DNA from: Hygrocybe punicea
Taxonomy: Eukaryota > Basidiomycota > Agaricomycetes > Agaricales > Hygrophoraceae
Direction of reading: 5' to 3'
Length of the DNA stretch: 64,000 nt
Assembly: GCA_963556145.1 (NCBI GenBank)
Contig: OY744465.1
Location: 6,014,001 to 6,078,000 of the forward strand
Shown: piece by piece, positions 46,703 through 57,802 of the stretch
Position numbering within the stretch: the first letter of the stretch is position 1
How the letters are laid out: every line of letters starts with the position of its first letter
The notes under the pieces: generated by a model
Told to the model about the DNA's origin: nothing
Databases searched by the model: none
The model's input: the letters and a program-made list of their open reading frames with translations, nothing else
Program-made: the position numbers and the translations under genes

Positions 46703-48520
46703 ATGCCCAAATCTCGCAAGGAAGTTGGCTATAAAGTGTGCTGCCACATCTGTCCAGGACGAAACTGCCTCTCAATGCAGACGCAAACTCTCCTTTGGAA
46801 AAAGGAAGGAAGTTCCTGTCAGTGCCATTGTGGATCCGCCAGCAAGCATCCAAATTGCATCGCATCCGGTACCTGTCCTCTATCCAGCTGTATTGGATGG
46901 AAGGGCACAGAAAATTCCATGGGTGTTCGAAATGCTACTGAAGAGGAACTCGCGTTGTTGCCATCGATGGCGTCCAATACACCAGATCCCACTTCCGATG
47001 TAGAGATGGAGGATGCAGCCATGAGCACAATTACACAGTCCGTCAGGACCAATCCCATTTTCAACATAATCTTTGTTCTTGATCCCACCACCCGTATTAC
47101 AAGTAAAGCTGCTGCAACCAATGATCTTGCATTCATCAACGTTACGATTTCACAAGACGAATACGAAACCGTCTCGCACCTCGATGGTTATATTCACAAT
47201 ATCAAGGCGCACAAGACGCGATATTTTGTTTGCATGCAGGAATGGGTTCGTATATTTTAAAAATGTATGGAGAATTATCGCTAAAGAATACTTTCCAATT
47301 CCAGGTTTATGTTGCTATGCGAATGCACCACTGGCGGTGTGATGAACCCAACGGTGCAATACGCCGCTTCAATGTTGAATACATGTTTTGGCCGGAGTTC
47401 ACCCATGCCATGCTCAAATCACCGGGGTCAAATATAACATGGAACAAGTTCAAAGCCACCAATTGCGTATTTGGTGGTGTGGACATGGGAATGTCCTATA
47501 TGTGAGCGTGTCAAACATTTTTGTCAATTTTCCTTTTTTTTAATTCAGTTAATTCGAATATCATCTATAGTGGTAATCAATATGGTATAATGGTTGAAAA
47601 TGTGTCGACATTCTTGGCCGGAATTGATGAGCTGTGTCGAACAGTTCAAGTGTGGCCACCACCAAAACAAATGAACACGGTGCATTCGAAATGGACGCAG
47701 ATGCAAAACCTGCTCCATGTTGCATTGTCAACAACACACATGATGCGACCACAATCGAGGCTGCTGAAGGACGGTGAACCGTTTCCACCGAACATTGTTT
47801 TGAAGCGAACGCATAGTGACACCAGTCACCATGTGTTGTTCCTGGGCGATCCAAGGCGGAATTGGGACTATATGTGCCTGAACTGCGAGGTCCCTGGTTC
47901 ACGTTGGTTTGGTCAAACCTATGTTGAGCCGCTGGCCAAGATCGGAGAATGGCGAGTGTTTTTGTTAGGTGGAAGGGACATTTACACAGTCCATACACAT
48001 TACAACAAAGAGAGCAAATCGTGGAGGTGGGATATTGTGACGACCTTCTATACTTTAGAGGAATTGAGGTAGGCAGATGCCCTCCATCTCGCATTACATG
48101 TTCACGAGTTTTTGGCATTTTCCAAGATCGTTCCAAGCACAGGGAATGCTCATGAAGACCGATGTTTGCAATCCGGATCACGGCTCCATTGTAATTCGAG
48201 ATCAAGCAAGACAGCAATTCTTCAGCTTCATATGAGACACCTACGAGGGGCTGTATGCCATAGAGTCGATGTTGATTGGTGGGAAACCTTCAATGAGTGT
48301 ATTTTGGCGCATGGACATTTCGCTCATTGTTGATTCAAACACCAACAATGTCAATTACTTCGTGAACGAGATCGAATGGTATCACACCTGCAGCTTGTGG
48401 TCCAACATGAAGCAAGGCATGAAATCCGCTTGGGCACCAATCGGATCTTTTGCGGACACATTTTCGGCGGTATTTTATAAATGGCTTGTAGACATTACAA
48501 ATGCATACTCCTATTTTTGA
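46703..48520 (+). pseudogene. Gene b: hypothetical protein, possibly ATP-grasp-like
   Basis: Exons 46703-47245, 47305-47501, 47571-48068 and about 48120-48520 join in frame. Conserved-looking segments are TISQDEYETVSHLDGYIHNI, AMRMHHWRCDEP, FGQTYVEPLAKIGEWRVFLL, GGRDIYTVHTHY, then MSVFWRMDISLIVDSNTNNV and YFVNEIE. The pattern EWRVF..GG followed by an Asp-containing strand and a final N-E pair recalls ATP-grasp ligases; this is tentative. I recall homologs across Agaricomycetes with no known function. One TGA (48233-48235) interrupts exon 4 where family members have arginine; otherwise the gene is whole. Confidence 0.6.
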
Positions 48521-48695
48521 ACTTCACTTGTACATTAGTCAACTTTAAATGTCACAAATTGGATCTCATGTCTGAGAGGCATGAAACACTTTGATTTCAA
48601 TGGTAGGTACATTACAAATTCAAGGCAACATAAAGAGAATTGGCAATAGGCCATGCTGCATGGCACACTAGTTTCATGACGAGAAAGACGACAAG

Positions 48696-50730
48696 TTAAT
48701 GAGAGACACCCAATACCATCACCCACTGCACATTTAGGGAAATACTCTTCAACAAATCATCAGAGCGTTTGAAGGTATTGATCGTGTGGCCGACCACAAT
48801 GCAGGATTCTGCAGGAACATCGCCTGGAAAGTGGGGGAGTTGCTGAAGTATTTTGAGGGTGTCGGTAAAGTCCGTTTTAACTTTCCGGGCATCATAGATT
48901 GGGACTATGAATACAAGCATCAAAAACAAAACCAAGGACCTTGTGTGAGAGAGAATAAAACTAACCAATGTCATGGAATGACAGCGCAGTCTTTTGGTAA
49001 GATGGAGCGGGACGTCGAGTAAAAGGACTAGACTGCATGAATTTCGAGGAGGAAGCTTCTATTGAATATGAGTAAGGATTGACAAGAGAGCATTGAGTGG
49101 TATACTCACTGCTAGGAAATGCATCCATCCCACTTGCCGCTGTCGTCGAGAAGGACAGAAAGTCCTTATATAGTTGTGCACGAAATTCCGCCTCACCAGT
49201 GACCATTCCAATGGTGCCAACATACCGCTCCCATTCTCTTGAAAAGAAAGCCCCTTGGATAACTTTGATCGGTTTCGTGTTCCCACCAACTTTTGGCTCA
49301 TCAAGGAAGCATGAATCAACTAGAATGACAGAAGTGAAGATCGTTGGGATGGCACCAGCAACGGAGTGGAAGAAACTACGCCCAAATGCTCCAGTAGAGA
49401 TATTGGCGGGATCGTCACGAGAAAGATTCGAGTACTTGCCAGATCGAACAAAGGTCACTGCGGAGAACAACAAACTGTTATGCAATGTGAATTGTCTTTA
49501 ACCGTCAAGTCCTAGTTGACAGCTTACTTTTGGTTGACCTTGCGAATGTTGCTGATGACATCGCTATATTGAGGATTTCCATTCCCTATGACACTAGACC
49601 AAGATACCATGGCCGCTGCCCTATTCAATATTTAACATTGATTCAGAAGATAAAACTGAATAGTTACTTAATGTTGACACAGTCCTTATATGTATCGACC
49701 AACTGAGGGTCTCTTGTACCAATGTCAGACTCATCCATGTTTGGAGAGCGTATACTAAAGCAAGGGCATCAATTAAAAAAATAATAGAGACATGTAATGT
49801 ACCTGGTGATTTGGTGTTGTGCATATGTCATAGCTCCATCATCGCTACTGGAAACATTGTCGTCACTGATATCACGAAGACAGGTAGTCTTTGTGACTTT
49901 GGAGGAAATCACCTTCATGGTTTTGATGGATGTATCAGAGTTGCTGATCATTCATTAATATATGAAGGACAAGAATCATATGAAGTATCATACCGAAGAC
50001 CATTATCTGCATTTGATTTCTTAGAACCGAATTCGAGTTTTGTGATAGGCCTATGACATGTCTAACATATGACCAATTAATCAATTTCCAACTCACATGA
50101 ATGTTTCATCGCTGTCGTCATCCTCATCATGTAATTGATGCTGGTTTGACTTTGTCTTCTTTGATGGAGAAGAGAATTTACTATATAAAATGATTAAAGA
50201 ATACACAAATATAAAAGACATTATTTAGAGCTACTGACCTATCTTCGTCTTCCTCTGAAGCATGCCGCCTTTTCCTGCTGAATATAAAGAATATTAGATG
50301 GCATGAACAGTATAAATTGAACTTGCAAACCTTGCTCTATTGGTGGTCTTCCTGGACCACCTATATTACTGAAGTAAATCAATAGTATCTGAAAATATAA
50401 TTTATGAGACACAGGTTTGGCAATGCTAGTGATGCTATGAACACTAATAACGTCTTCGTCTTCGGAGTTGGAAATACTACTGACGGTTTAGTCGTGGTGG
50501 ATGAATCAGAATATTGGAATAGACACGTACACTTCTTCATCAACAAGCTTGGTGGTTGTGACCTTCTTACCCTTCCTGGAAACAACAGTATGACCTTTGT
50601 TCAGAACGAACAGCAATACATGAAAATAAATATACATATGAAACGGCGCTTGATCGAGCTTTGGACTGAGTCTTCACGTTCACAGACTTCTTAGGAGCCA
50701 TTGCAAAGATAAGAGCTTTAAGGTGAGCAA
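48696..50730 (-). CDS. Gene c: hypothetical nuclear-type protein, multi-exon
   Basis: It begins MAPKKSVNVKTQSKAR (50730). Small exons carry basic/acidic patches (RKRRHASEEDED, SPSKKTKSNQHQ), then SDTSIKTMKVISSKV, DESDIGTRDPQLVDTYKDCV and GNGNPQYSDVISNIRKVNQK. The main exon (about 49460-48985) reads VTFVRSGKYSNLSRDDPANI, FGRSFFHSVAGAIPTIF and REWERYVGTIGMVTGEAEF; the last exon (48915-48696) reads VPIYDARKVKTDFTDTL and AESCIVVGHTINTF. I recall this as a widespread Agaricomycete family without function. Some 5' exon joints are uncertain. It is convergent with gene b and divergent from gene d. Confidence 0.55.
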
Positions 50731-50829
50731 CGAATCTGTGCGAGATATTATAGATGAATGAGGGGTCAGATGTGGACGATACCATTGGACTCTCATCGCT
50801 ATTTAAGTATACTGAGACAGATCAAAAAC

Positions 50830-52667
50830 AATAAAAAAGTCGTTTATAGATATCACACTGACAGGTACGAAAACCACATCTGCTGATGGTTTGAAGGAGA
50901 ACTATTCGGACCATAGTGCCATAAAAATGCAAAAAATCAGGGACATTCCCCATGATGTAGAACTGATGATTGACCAGCTGTTATGCTCAGCGTCATCCAA
51001 CAACATGGATATGGATTACTGGTATGCAGAATAATCAAACACTAAATCTAATTAGGGTTTGGGAATGTAGAACAGCTATCACCACATGGAGCTGATCATA
51101 AGATCATAACACCGCCAAATCGAACATGGAAATTTATGTGACATATATATTCATTTCCAAACAAATACAAACATCGGATCAACTATACCGACACTTGCAT
51201 CGGAACAAACATTCTGAATGGATAGGGGTTTCCTTTCAATGCTGTACAATAAGGAGGTCAAGCATTGCCGATAGGTGTGGATGTATATCCTGTCCTATGA
51301 AAATGGAAGAAAACAATAGGAATCTATTGAGAAGATCTGCAAAATAAAAATGCAAACACCATACAAACATCACAAGTTCATGGAGAATGAACATGATGCA
51401 CTGTCATAATATCAATAACGATCGAAAACAATTCATGATAAAACAGTCGGAAATGGTGCATGAATTATACCCCCTAATTCCCACTTCGCAAATGGACACC
51501 TATTACGATTTCAAAACAGCATGTCAGTACATATTATATTGAAGGAATTCATATATTCAACTCTACTGTACAGCTGAATGTTTAAGCAATCTCATATCTA
51601 CACGGATGGACAATGATGACAGCCAACTTGCCAATTCTACAAATGTATGTTCAATTCTTATGATGTACACTGTGTTTCATTACATTTGCAGATTTCGAAT
51701 ATCAATGTAGTGCGTAATGACTCACCGGATTGCTGGAAACTTACACGGCCGAGCACCGATACCACTGAGCATGAAGAGCTTGTCTTAAGCTTACAGGCGA
51801 TATTGGTGGCCAAAGACCTACCACCGATCATCAGCAGGTAGATTATATCATCATCTAGAATCATAAACAATTAATTTACATATGTTTTTCAGACCGCCCG
51901 AATGTCAAACACCGTTTCTCCGTCAAAGCATCCTTATCACAGGCCTCAACATACCATTATTCGAATCATATATTGACAACCTCCGAATCTTACACCAGAA
52001 ACTTGGTCGTCACTTCCCAGAATGTGCAATGCTGGACTTCATGTCAACCACCTATATTGAATACACTGCATTATCTATTGGCACCCAATATTTCACTGAC
52101 CGCTGACATGACAAAGTTTCATACAATATTCCATTCGAACACAATGTCGATCCCAAAGGCATACTGTCATCCATGAGCAATACTCGATACTTCCATGGGA
52201 CAGACAATGAGGTCCTTTATTTCAAGTTGACGTCAGAAGGAGGACGGCATTGGTGAGTGCTCAGCACAACAATAGCTTGGCTATTAATAATGACATAGAT
52301 CATAGCTTTGTACCTGCCAGTCCGACTTGCTTCAGGATTGGTGACATTGTAGAAGTCCAGATAACGGTATCGGCGGTTCCAGTTAAGAATGACAAATTCA
52401 AGATGATTCTGAATCTGCGCTCATTAGCGCTGGTCGACAGCGAGTTTACTGAGGTAACAGACATATCTAATAATACAATGAATAATAACTAATGTACATC
52501 CAGAATGCGACGATAAGTCGAAACAAAGCATCTCAACCTTCTTGCAATACAATGACGAGGATTAATATCAAACGTAATGTGGGATATGTCCAGTTGGCTG
52601 ATGATGGTGAAGATGTCATAGAAACCCATAGACGTTTGACCAACCTCAGGATGAATGAAGCCGATTG
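50830..52667 (+). pseudogene. Gene d: hypothetical protein, possible OB-like fold
   Basis: The 5' exons are unclear (50880-51030 reads KMQKIRDIPHDVELMIDQLL). Clear exons follow: 51691-51837 (DSPDCWKLTRP, LQAILVAKDLPPIISR), 51893-52250 (QSILITGLNIPLFESYIDNL, YIEYTALSIGTQYFTD, IPFEHNVDPKG), about 52320-52455 (CFRIGDIVEVQITVSAVPVK, LRSLALVD) and 52503-52667 ending RRLTNLRMNEAD. GDIVEVQ and the beta-rich C-terminal part suggest an OB-like barrel, as inference only. TGA at 52104-52106 interrupts exon 2. I recall homologs in many Agaricomycete genomes. Confidence 0.5.
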
Positions 52668-52928
52668 AGATCTATTATAATTACATTGTACGGTCACATA
52701 CGAACATCAATTTTATATAATATTATTTTCTGCAATACATTCACAAGTGAAATAACAACACAAATAGTTTCATAAAGTGACGGGACATCTGAGTATTATT
52801 TAATTGTAAAAGGTCCTCATCACTTTCCTGTGAATATAACTATTCATACTGATATGGTATTTCTCGTTCAATGGTCCGGCGTAACATCCATGGACATGTG
52901 TTCGGTACATTTCAAAAAACTTCAATTA

Positions 52929-53640
52929 ATCAATTTCAATGATTGAAATGAAGCTTGAGACAGTTGTAGAACAGCTTGTCAAACACTGTTTGGCCTGTTC
53001 AACAAGTGTTCGACAAGCCCATCATTAATAATACAATGCACATTGCAAACTTAGCTAAATGCCATATAATGGAAATACGGCTTTTGTTATATTTTCAATG
53101 ATTGAAACGAAGCTTGAGACACTTGTACAGTGGCTTGTCGAACACTGTTCAGCCTGTTCAACAAGTGTTCGACAAGCCCATCATTAATAATACAATGCAC
53201 ATTGTAAACTTAGCGAAATGCCATATAATGGAAATACTGCTTTCATTACATTTTCAATGAATCAATTTCAATGATTGAAATGAAGCTTGAGACAGTTGTA
53301 GAACAGCTTGTCGAACACTGTTCGGCCTGTTCAACAAGTGTTCGACAAGCACATCATTAATAATACAATGCGCATCGTAAACTTAGCTAAATGCCATATA
53401 ATGGACATACTGCTTTTGTTACGTTTTCAATGATTGAAATGAAGCTGCAGATACTTGTAGAGGGGCTTGTCGAACACTGTTCGGCCTGTTCAACAAGTGT
53501 TCGACAAGCACATTATTATTAATACAATGCACATTGTAAACTTAGCCAAATCATTTTCAATGATTGCAATGAAGCTTGAGACAGTTGTAGAACAGCTTGT
53601 CACACACCGTTTGGCCTGTTCAACAAGTATTCAATATTTA
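52929..53640. repeat. Five tandem repeats of about 130-175 bp with a palindromic core
   Basis: Each unit contains CTTGTCGAACACT, a short spacer and AGTGTTCGACAAG (cores begin at about 52974, 53132, 53308, 53466, 53597), preceded by GATTGAAATGAAGCTTGAGA and followed by CATCATTAATAATACAATGC. The fifth unit is degraded. The 13-bp arms are perfect inverted repeats in the best units. Confidence 0.88.
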
Positions 53641-54243
53641 CCTTATCAATACTTCTACTGCACATAGCACATGTATCTATATTACCGCAACATTTGACAC
53701 AGTTGTTTGTGCAATCGCAACCACCCAGATCACAAACAGTTTCCATGCACACAGTGAAGTATACATATCTTTAGATGCACAGTTCACATAAAGGTCATCA
53801 TATGTCCATTGCATGGGACATTCCTCAGCATACTGCTGTGACACTGGTTGAACACTTCACAGCGCACTGTTTCGCGCATTGAACTCATATATACTTCTTC
53901 AGGGGTGCATCACACTACCAATGCCTTTGAATATTATAACAAAGCTCTCCAGCATTTATGGATTGCTATTGCAATACAAACACGCTATAACAGTACCTAT
54001 TCCCAAATTGGTAGCTGTGATCTAGACACCTGTGATCCGGCTCCCTTATTGTTCTTGCTCATTGGGACAACAAATTCTCACGGTTACAATGTCGGCAATC
54101 ACATGGTTTCATAATTATTCCCAGGGCTTCAAAATTGTTCCCACAGTTTGCCAACATTGTTCTCATGGCTTGGCAAATTAGAGTCTGACCCTGAGTTGAG
54201 GAATCCACCGTATAGAACGATTCCCTTATAGGGACTCGTAATA
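53641..54243. other. No gene seen; spacer between palindromic array and right TIR
   Basis: Only short frames without recognisable motifs. It ends where the right TIR begins. Confidence 0.5.
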
Positions 54244-55923
54244 ATTTTTTAATTTTGCTATTCCCTGTGTTTTTAATAAGTGCATTCAAATTATATTACG
54301 TGGTACATTTATGTCATGTACAGGTTGAAAAATTTTGATTACTTTATATGGCAGTTTCTGAATAAATATTGGCTTGAGCTGGTGTGGGCTCTGGCAATGT
54401 TTGGAACATGAAATACATGCAGGCAAAGTGAGATGTGGTGCAAGCCTGTCGACCAACATGAGCCCACGTTGCAGCAAGAGCTGGACGCTGGTCAACCCAA
54501 AGCTGCAGGGAGAGCTGGGCCAGGGTCAACCCATTTCTGCAGCAAAAGCTGGGCATGGCAACACAGTGCTGGAGCAATAGCCAGACCCTGGTGAACCCAA
54601 GCCTGACCCATCAGTGGGTCCAGGATCAACCCAATGCTGCAGAACGAGCTGTGCCCCTGGAAACCTATCCTGCAGCAAGTGCTGGACCTGGGTCAACCCA
54701 GTGCTGCAGCAATAGCTGGACCCTGGTCAACCTACCCTGCAGCAAGTGTTGGGCCAGGGTCAACCAAGTGCTGTAGCAATCGCTGGCTCCCGGTCAATGC
54801 AAGCCCTGCAGCAAGTGCTGGACCTGGGTCAACCCAGTGCTGCAGCAATAGCTGGACCCTGGTCAACCTACCCTGCAGCAAGTGCTGGGCCAGGGTTAAC
54901 CAAGTGCTGCAGCAATAGCTGGATCCCGGTCAACCCAAGCCCTGCAGCAGGTGCTGGACCTGGGTTGACCCAATGCTGCAACAAGAGCTGGAACTGGGTT
55001 GACCCAATGCTGCAGCAAGAGCTGGGCCCAGGTCGACCCAGTGCTGCGGCAAGAGCTGGGACCAGGTCAACCCAATGCTGCAGCAAGAGCTGGGACCAGG
55101 TCGACCCAATGCTGCAGCAATATCTGGCCCAGGTCAACCCAATGCAACAGCAATAGCTGGGCCCAGGTTGACCTGGTGGTGCAGCAACAGCTGGATCCCG
55201 GTCAACCCAAGCCCTGCAGCAGGTGCTGGACCCGGGTCAACCCAATGCTACAGCAATACCTGGGCCCAGGTCGACCTGGTGCTGCAGCAATAGCTGATCC
55301 TGGTCAACCCAAGCCCTGCAGCAGGTGCTGGACCCGGGTCAACCCAGTACTGCAACAATAGCTGGGCCCAGGTCAACCCAATGCTGCAGCAATAGCTGGG
55401 CCCAGGTTGACCCTGTGCTGCAGCAAGAGCTGGGACCAGGTCAACCCCATGCTGCAGCAATAACTGGCCCTTGGTTGACCGGTGCTGCAGCAATCGCTGG
55501 ACCCCAGTCACCCCACTCTCCAGCAAGTGCTGGGCCCTAGTCAACCCAGTTCTGCAGCAACAGCTGCATCTAGGTCAACCCCAGCCTGCAGCAAGAGCTG
55601 GACTGGGGTCAACCCAGTGCTGCAACAATAACTGCAGCCAGGTCAACCCACATGGCTTGAACAGCTGGGCCTGGGTCAACCCAACCATCCTGGAATAGCT
55701 GCCCTGGGTTAACCAACTCCATGGCAGAGCTGACACCAGGTTGACCCAACCAGCCACCCTTGACCAGCAAGAGCTGTACCTGGGTCAACCTACCACACCA
55801 CATTTCCCCAGCAAGTGCTGTCTTTTGGGTTAACCTACCCCCCCAGCAAGCAACTGTGCTATGTGTACCTACCTTTTGCAACTATATCTGTGATTGGGTT
55901 AACCAAAACGACTGGGTCTACTG
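54244..55923 (-). repeat. Right TIR of the 30.8-kb element, minisatellite
   Basis: Inverted copy of the left TIR, 1,680 bp, uninterrupted. The same roughly 34-bp units appear as reverse complement (CTGCAGCAATAGCTGG and similar). Scattered substitutions distinguish it from the left TIR, with no net insertion or deletion at any of several checked points. Confidence 0.9.
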
Positions 55924-56656
55924 GTTATATATACCGGACCTGGCATGTTGGATTATCGGGCTCAGCGGATGGAGTTCCTGTGGGTAAGGTGGTTCGAGAA
56001 CTTGGACGACATACCGGTGCAGACCAGCTGGAAAAGAGCGCAGCTGGATCGCCTGCAGTTTCCACCCATGTGCAAGGATGATGCATTCGGTTTTGTGGAC
56101 CCCGCAAACATGTTACAAGGCTGCCGTTTGATCCAGTCATTTGCAGTAGGAAAGCAGCATGTGGATGATGAAATGGGTATCTCAGCATGTGCTCAGAATT
56201 CCAAGGATTGGTGTCAATATTATGTTAATAGGTATGTTGTCTACAATCTGCCTTTCCCATCCTAATTTTATTTCCAGATTTGTTGACTGAGATATGCTTA
56301 TGTGATACCATTGGGGTCTCGCAGTTGGACATGTATATGGTCACGACTCTTCCCAACAACGCAACGGAAATGATGCACTGGCATTACATTCCAGCAACAC
56401 TGACCCAGAATCCGAGGGTGTCGAGGACGTAGGACTTGAAGATGACAGTGCAGAAACTGCCCAAATTGGAGATGCTGGGCTTGAAGATGGCGACTCTGAT
56501 GGCGACTCCGACTATAATGATGACACAGAACGTGACAGCAAGAATAATTCCACTTCCGAGGGTAGTGATTTTGAGGAAGGCTGGGAGGATGAGGTGGAGT
56601 TCTTAGCAATGGATGAAATGTACGGTGATAGTCGAGATGTTGAAATGTATGAGTAA
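55924..56656 (+). pseudogene. Plavaka-type transposase, segment 3 (C-terminus)
   Basis: Starting inside the second copy of the 7-bp duplication, the frame reads YTGPGMLDYRAQRMEFLWVR, then FGFVDPANMLQGCRLI and WCQYYVNR, an intron at about 56231-56278, FVD-stop-DMLM-stop-YHWGL, and an acidic tail ending VEMYE at 56656. It joins exactly in frame to the codons ending at 25123 once one GTTATAT copy and the 30.8-kb insert are removed. Stops at 56288-56290 and 56303-56305 are TGA where the family has arginine. Confidence 0.85.
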
Positions 56657-56800
56657 TGCAAGCACTTTTCTGTATTACTTTGGGGGGAATAACCTAAGGA
56701 TCACATGATGGAGGTTAAAGATATTGATGCAAGCACTTGTCTGTATTACTTTGGGGGGATTAACCTAAGGATTACATGATGGAGGTTAAAGATATTGATG
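56657..56800 (+). repeat. Tandem duplication of about 71 bp after the Plavaka stop
   Basis: Two copies of a unit beginning GCAAGCACTT and ending GGTTAAAGATATTGAT, with two or three differences. It may be part of the Plavaka 3' untranslated region or subterminal sequence. Confidence 0.8.
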
Positions 56801-57074
56801 TTATCGGTGATGACCATTTCCACAAGTGGGCAGAAGTGGTAGCATAATGTCATGGATCTGATAGGTAATACCTGGTGAGGATGGGTGTAGCTAACCAATG
56901 CACTGATACTCATCGTTACATTGCTACAAATTCATCACTATGATAATTCTAGGCATAACATGAGCATCAAACCCCCTTCTGACACTGTACGATAATGGTA
57001 GGTCCTGAGTAGCAGTGGAGTCTATCTGCTGATGAACTCTGCCAATGCCTATCAGCCACCAAACGATTTCCTGA

Positions 57075-57802
57075 TGTAGGGCCCCCAAATTCCAGTAGTC
57101 AGTAGGATTTCCCCCCTCACCAATCAGTAGTCAGTCTTAGTCTGGGTTCACACAGTGTGTTCCCTCATTCTATTAGTACTAGTAGTTACTCACTGTAGTA
57201 GCTAGTGCTTGCAATCCAGTCCAGTGCACTCTCATTCCATCATTCTCTGAGTTCCCCTTGTCAATTAAGGAGAATTCACTCAGTTCATTCAGTCCAATCA
57301 GTCCATTAGTCAGCTTTGGTCAGCTTTAGTCAGCTAGATATATTTCTAAGGTTAAGGTTTCATCCTAAACAAAACAGAGTATTCAAAAGGTATTAAAGAT
57401 ATCCCTGAACTAGCAGCCAATGTGCATTTGAAGCTTCAGATTTATGTCAGATATTATAATACCCAGAGATACTCTTGATTGAATAGGCCCTGTAACCAAA
57501 ACAATTCATATTAAATTGGTGAATATTGCTATCAGTATTCATTAATCCACATTTTATATTCCAGTAGTAAATATATATTATTTCAGTACATCACACTTAT
57601 CAACCATCATCCACACCCACTCAAAGTCTCACTTCTTAATTGAAGAGACCTCACTATTACATTCTATTGACTCATACAGTACATATACCTACAAACCCCT
57701 TCCTGATAGGTTATTTAGATATTAGAAACCCATGAACAACAAGAAGGTACCTGAACAAAGTCAACTCCGGTAATTCTTGGTGAAACAAACATTCACATAA
57801 CA
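57075..57802 (+). mobile_element. Candidate solo LTR, about 730 bp
   Basis: It begins TGTAGGGCCCCC and ends CACATAACA. The 3' end (CTCCGGTAATTCTTGGTGAA) resembles the end of the LTR inserted at 31760-33658. Flanks (CCTGA and GTGAA) do not give a clean target duplication, so the borders are tentative. No coding content. Confidence 0.4.

Larger units (their letters stand above)
25124..55923. mobile_element. Giant foldback-type TIR transposon, 30.8 kb, with 7-bp target duplication
   Basis: The element starts CAGTAGACCCAGTCGTTTTG at 25124 and ends with its inverse at 55923. GTTATAT is present directly outside both ends (25117-25123 and 55924-55930). The inverted repeats are 1,680 bp each (25124-26770 plus 33800-33832 on the left; 54244-55923 on the right) and collinear without net length change. 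Excision with one GTTATAT rejoins the Plavaka frame through HINVI-YTGPG. The 7-bp TSD, CA-type tip and tandem-repeat TIRs match Foldback/Galileo elements of the P superfamily by architecture only. I recognised no P-type transposase inside. Cargo: a YR retroelement, an LTR, a Helitron and a four-gene block. Confidence 0.92.

Noticed and set aside
25124..55923. Polinton/Maverick element
   Set aside because: No protein-primed polymerase, retroviral-type integrase, packaging ATPase or capsid genes are visible; the target duplication is 7 bp rather than the 6 bp expected.
57075..57802. A confirmed solo LTR with target duplication
   Set aside because: Ends and family resemblance fit, but the flanks CCTGA and GTGAA do not match, so it is kept only as a candidate.
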